Source: Coniferiporia sulphurascens (lineage: Eukaryota > Basidiomycota > Agaricomycetes > Hymenochaetales > Hymenochaetaceae). From it: DNA of 64,000 bases. A program made the translations under genes and the position numbers. Position 1 is the stretch's first letter. Each line of letters starts with the position of its first letter. The DNA is taken from assembly GCA_002794785.1 (NCBI GenBank), contig NBBA01000019.1, positions 558,001 to 622,000 on the forward strand, given 5' to 3'. The notes beneath the pieces are model-generated. The model had not been told where the DNA came from, did not search any database, and saw nothing but the letters and a program-made list of their open reading frames with translations. Shown here piece after piece: positions 60,011 through 64,000 of the stretch.

Positions 60011-60633
60011 GCAAAGAGGGATACGCAGCCGTCAAAATTATCAGGGTGTTTTGATAGATGTAATGGTTCGTTATGCTTTGTTGTACACTTCGCCTTCTGA
60101 GAATCTGTGCCTCTCCGGCCCCTATCTCCAGTACTGCTTCCTTTCTTACAGTAATTGCATTGGATGCATCATGATGCTAGTAATAACTGCCGTCAGCCGG
60201 TATCTAGTTACCCGGTGCGGATATTAGTTTGCTATACATACTTGTTATCATTGGGGAACACAGGCAATATGAGATCTGGCGGAAACCGAATGCATACCCG
60301 GTTAACTTTTTTTTACAGGATGCTTTTTTGCCTCTTTCAGTTTGGAGAACGCTAGTGAAGGTTAGAGTTGCCAATAATCCTTTCGTACCCGGCAAGTGCT
60401 TGCCGACATATATTTAAATACGTGGCAATCGCTCGCTCTTGTTTCGTCACTTTGTGGCTCTACTTATACACAGAAGTGCTTGGGGGCGGGCCGGCATCGC
60501 CATTAAGCTTGCCGAAATCTGTTGCAACGTGACCTTACCGACACGGTCCTCTATACTTAACATTAATGGCTTAAGATCCTCGTGTGTATTTGCCCCTGAC
60601 ACGCAGACGATTGTACGACTCGGACGTACACCG
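60011..60633. other. Intergenic, promoter side of the mannosidase
   Basis: No gene seen. The frame of the next gene stays open upstream to 60439, but that part does not resemble the family. Confidence 0.45.
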
Positions 60634-63600
60634 ATGGAATGCGGAACCGTCGATTTGAACACTGGTTGGAAGTGGAAAGAGCGTAATATCCAGATTGCCG
60701 ACGTTACCGCCGAACTTGATGCCCCGGAGAATTGGACGAGATGCTACGCTGGAGTGCCATCCGAGGTTCATGTAGAACTTATCAAGGCGGGAAAGATTCC
60801 CCACCCGTTTGAGGGCTTTAACGAGCACAAGGTACAATGTATGCGCTTGGTTTTGTCCATTATTTTGTGTGGTATTTACTTGTTCGAATCTAGGGGTCGG
60901 TGATCGCGAATGGTTGTATGCGATTACATTGTCATTTGAACATAAAGATGGAAAAAACGTCGAGCTTGTCTTCGAAGGCTTGGACACGTTTTGCACCGTC
61001 TATCTAGTATGCTTTATCTATACACCCTCTCATGCAACTTTCATAACCGAGTTTTTCAGAACAGGAAAGTCATCTTGGAAGCCGATAATCAGTTCCGGAC
61101 CTATCGAGTACGTGGCACAGCCCCTCGGTGTGAATTTATTCGAATTCCAGACCGTATTTTCCTTCTCTTCAGGTAAAACTCGATCCTGTCTCAGACGTCG
61201 CGGGTAAGCTTCTTCTGCACTTCAAATCAGCAAAGGCCATTGCCTATGAGCTCGAGAAAAAATACGGTCGCGTCAGAGCGGGATCCTGTAATCTGGGGGA
61301 TCCAAGCCGCGTCTATGTGCGAAAGGCGCAATATGACTGGCGGTGCGTCAGAATATCGTCACTTGCGTTACCGAACCTCTGATCATTTTTCCCAAACAGC
61401 TGGGATTGGGTGAGAATTATTAGCGAGAAACTGGGCGCGACCGATTCTCAATATTCTCCCAGGGCCCCGAGTTAATGACAGTTGGTCCATATAGACCTAT
61501 CTGGCTGGTGACATACACTGCACACATCCTAGACTTGTACCCCCGCGCGATCGTTTCTGCCGACCTGGCTCCCTCGCTCACGGTCGAAGTCACCGTTTGC
61601 GGGAACACATCTGCCGCGAAAACTGCTCGTCTCTTTCTTCGCCAAGCTGCGGGTCAGATTGTCAGAGAGGCCGAGGTCGCGCTTGCGCTTAAGGACAATG
61701 TAGGTGTGGAGCTCTTGCAGTGGACGTTCGAAAAAGGCGAAGTCGAGCTCTGGTGGCCGACCGGATACGGCGCACAGACGCTATATGAACTGCAGGTTTC
61801 GCTGATCGGCGAGGTAAAGGATAACCGGAGCCTGACCTCGAAATGTACGACTTACCTAGTTGTAACAGGACGGATCCGAACTGGATCGAGAAACGAAGAC
61901 ATTCGGGTTCCGACGTGTCAGGCTCATTCAGGAGCCACTCAAAGAGCCAGACAAGTACGGGACAGGTACTACATTCCTTTTCGAGGTCAATAATGTTAGG
62001 ATGTTCATAGGAGGTGCGTATTCAGCGATTATATGCAGCCCCCGGTCTGATCGAACTTGTAGGATCGAACTGGGTCCCAGGAGACGCGTTCCTAACGACA
62101 GTCACCCCGAAGCTATACCGCGCGTGGCTTCAACTCATGAAAGACGGGAACCAAAACATGGTGCGCCTCTGGGGTGGTGGAGTCTATGAGCCCGACGTCT
62201 TTTACCATATCTGCGACGGTAAGTACGTTCTCGTTGACTTCATGACTTCTTTTAAGAACGGCAGCAGAACTTGGCCTTCCCGTTTGGCAGGACTTCCAAT
62301 TCGCGTGCGGAATTTACCCAGCGCACGATGAGTTTGTCGCTAGCGTGAGGCTAGAGGCCGAGGATAATGTTCGCAGGTTGCGCCATCACCCGTGCATGGC
62401 GCTGTTCTGTGGAAATAACGAAGGTTAGTGAATTTGCTGGTAATAACGAGCGGTTGACTCACTTGCAAGTGGTAAAAAAGATTACCAGCAGATCCTGCAA
62501 TGGAACGGTGAGGCCCTCGCTCAATATGTGTTTCAATGACTTACGTCGTTCTAGTCAAAACCGAGCTTCCCGCGCGCAAGATCTACGAGAAGGTCTTACC
62601 AGAAGTGGTCACTGCGCTCACGCACGACGAAGTACCATATCACTGCGGCTCTCCTTATGGTGGGGAGGGTTGGGACACGGCGGATCCGACCGTCGGAGAC
62701 ATACACCAATGGAACATCTGGGCAGGGTCGAACGTGCACCAAGACTACGATATCATGGGGGGACGATTCATTAGGTGAAATCCAGCAGCGCTGACCTTGC
62801 GTCAATATGAATTAACAAGGCCAAAGTGAATTTGGGATGCCGGCGATGCCCGACATGCGCACAGTCAATTTCTGGCTGAAGGACGCACCCGCAAGCGAGC
62901 GGTACGCTCAGTCCAAGATCATGGCACAGCATAACAAAGCGGGCAGTCATGAGCGTCGCTTCGCATATAATATGGGCGACAACTTCAAATTCACTTCCGA
63001 CCTGGAGACGTGGGTGTTCGTATTGCCGAGAGGTAGTTTGTTCTAAAATATACCCCTTTTCCAGGCACGTGTACAATACACAAATCTTGCAGTCCGATGC
63101 GCTTAGCCATGCATACCGATCGTGGCGTCGTGAGTGGAGAGGACCCGGCAAGCAATTTGTGAGTTCTCTAGCCCGTTCATCACGAGCTATCGTAGAATCA
63201 CTGATAGACAATATTAAGACCTCTGGTGCCATTGTGTGGCAAATCAACGACTCTTGGCCAGTCACATCTTGGGCTATCGCGGATTATTTCGTGAGCAGAC
63301 TATGAGGCCCTTCCCATTCAATATACTAAGCGCGTATGACAGATGCGACCGAAGCCAGCGTATTTCAGTGTTGCGCGTGAGTTGAAGCCGTATACGGTGG
63401 GAGTCTTCCGTCAAGTAGGTCCCCAAGTCTTTTCCTATCCATGACCGAGAAAGATGAGCCATCTAGGTACATAAAAGCAGAGACAACGATAGGCCAAGGC
63501 AGTTCTATGACTTCAATACCTTCCCGTGCACCGGCGCGACTGTTGAGGTGTGGGGGACGAATGCAACCTTGGAAACCCGTGCGGCCAAAGTCGAGATTTC

Positions 63601-64000
63601 GTTCGTCGATATCTGTTCTGACTGGGTGCAATCCGAGACGCATGAGGTAGAGCTTGCGCCAAACCAGACGACTGAAGTCTTCACGATGACGGTCCCTGAG
63701 CCACCAGAATCTTCCGACTTCAGCAAACAACTGGATCAATGGAAGCCGCAGCGGACGCGTACACACACCCTTGTGGTTGCAGCACGGCTCATCGACGCGC
63801 AGTCGGGGGCGGTGCTATCCCGTGTAGTGGACTGGCCGCAGCCGTACCGCTATTACGATTTTCCCCAGCCGGGACTGCAGGTCACCGTTGATGGCGAGTC
63901 GATCATCGTGAGCGCGAAGAAGCCAGTGAAAGGTCTTGTGTTCAGTGTACAGGAGGAAGACAACGTGCAATGGTCGGACAACGGGATCGATGTGATGCCA
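60634..64000 (+). CDS. Beta-mannosidase, GH2, cytosolic type, 3' end beyond the window
   Basis: At least 15 exons, beginning 60634-60838, 60894-61006, 61060-61107, 61173-61342, a 10-nt exon 61400-61409, 61463-61813, 61869-62013, 62063-62218, 62268-62423, 62481-62507, 62555-62774 and from 62827. GH2 landmarks: LNTGWKWKERN, HKVQWVGDREWLY, YDWRWDWGPELMT, ELWWPTGYG, GGSNWVPGDAF, MVRLWGGGVYE, the acid/base Glu in MALFCGNNE and the nucleophile Glu in SEFGMPAMPDM, then GAIVWQINDSWPVTSWAI. It cleaves terminal beta-mannose from mannan-derived oligosaccharides. There is no signal peptide, as in the intracellular MndB type. Exon limits near 63030-63090 and 63415-63500 are unresolved. The C-terminus is cut by the window edge. 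Confidence 0.9.

Overview
The window is genomic DNA of a basidiomycete fungus, most likely an Agaricomycete. Protein genes are cut by many short GT-AG introns (about 45-90 bp), and families typical of Agaricomycetes are present: a DUF6533 membrane protein, an orphan 7TM protein, a GMC oxidoreductase, sedolisins, a crystallin-like small secreted protein and chromodomain Ty3 elements. There are no bacterial operons. Exon models were built by joining frames through splice sites; where lengths and phases are given, the exon phases add up.

Region 1 (1-11,230) is a transposon graveyard. A chromodomain Ty3/gypsy element (gag, protease, RT, integrase, chromodomain, then an extra zinc-knuckle ORF) is riddled with solo LTRs of one ~560-bp family. 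Three of these have perfect 5-bp target duplications. Around it lie ends of a TA-flanked inverted-repeat DNA transposon, a 253-bp MITE and a broken orphan gene.

Region 2 (12-21 kb) holds a small secreted protein gene with a 7-nt microexon, a DUF1349 gene, a TORC2 subunit gene (HbrB/Bit61 family) and an unresolved charged protein.

Region 3 (21.5-30 kb) is a cytochrome P450 pseudogene, a repeat, an intact nine-exon P450 and a convergent secreted GMC oxidoreductase.

Region 4 (30.9-34 kb) is the most unusual. The 3' end of a diphthamide gene (DPH2), itself frameshifted, runs directly into the 3' half of a gamma-glutamyltransferase gene that has lost its large-subunit coding part.

Region 5 (34.8-47.3 kb) has a 19-exon S53 protease, two divergent multi-pass membrane protein genes, a flavocytochrome b2 type lactate dehydrogenase and, 1.5 kb downstream, a decayed partial copy of that dehydrogenase.

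Region 6 (47.8-64 kb) is mostly housekeeping: UTP23 (ribosome assembly), an MFS transporter, HEM13 (heme synthesis), TRP4 (tryptophan synthesis), TRM44 (tRNA-Ser methylation), an F-box/LRR-like protein and a GH2 beta-mannosidase that runs off the right edge. No tRNA, rRNA or CRISPR array was seen. I found no clearly new multi-gene system; the strongest oddities are the DPH2/GGT junction, the decayed duplicates and the microexons.
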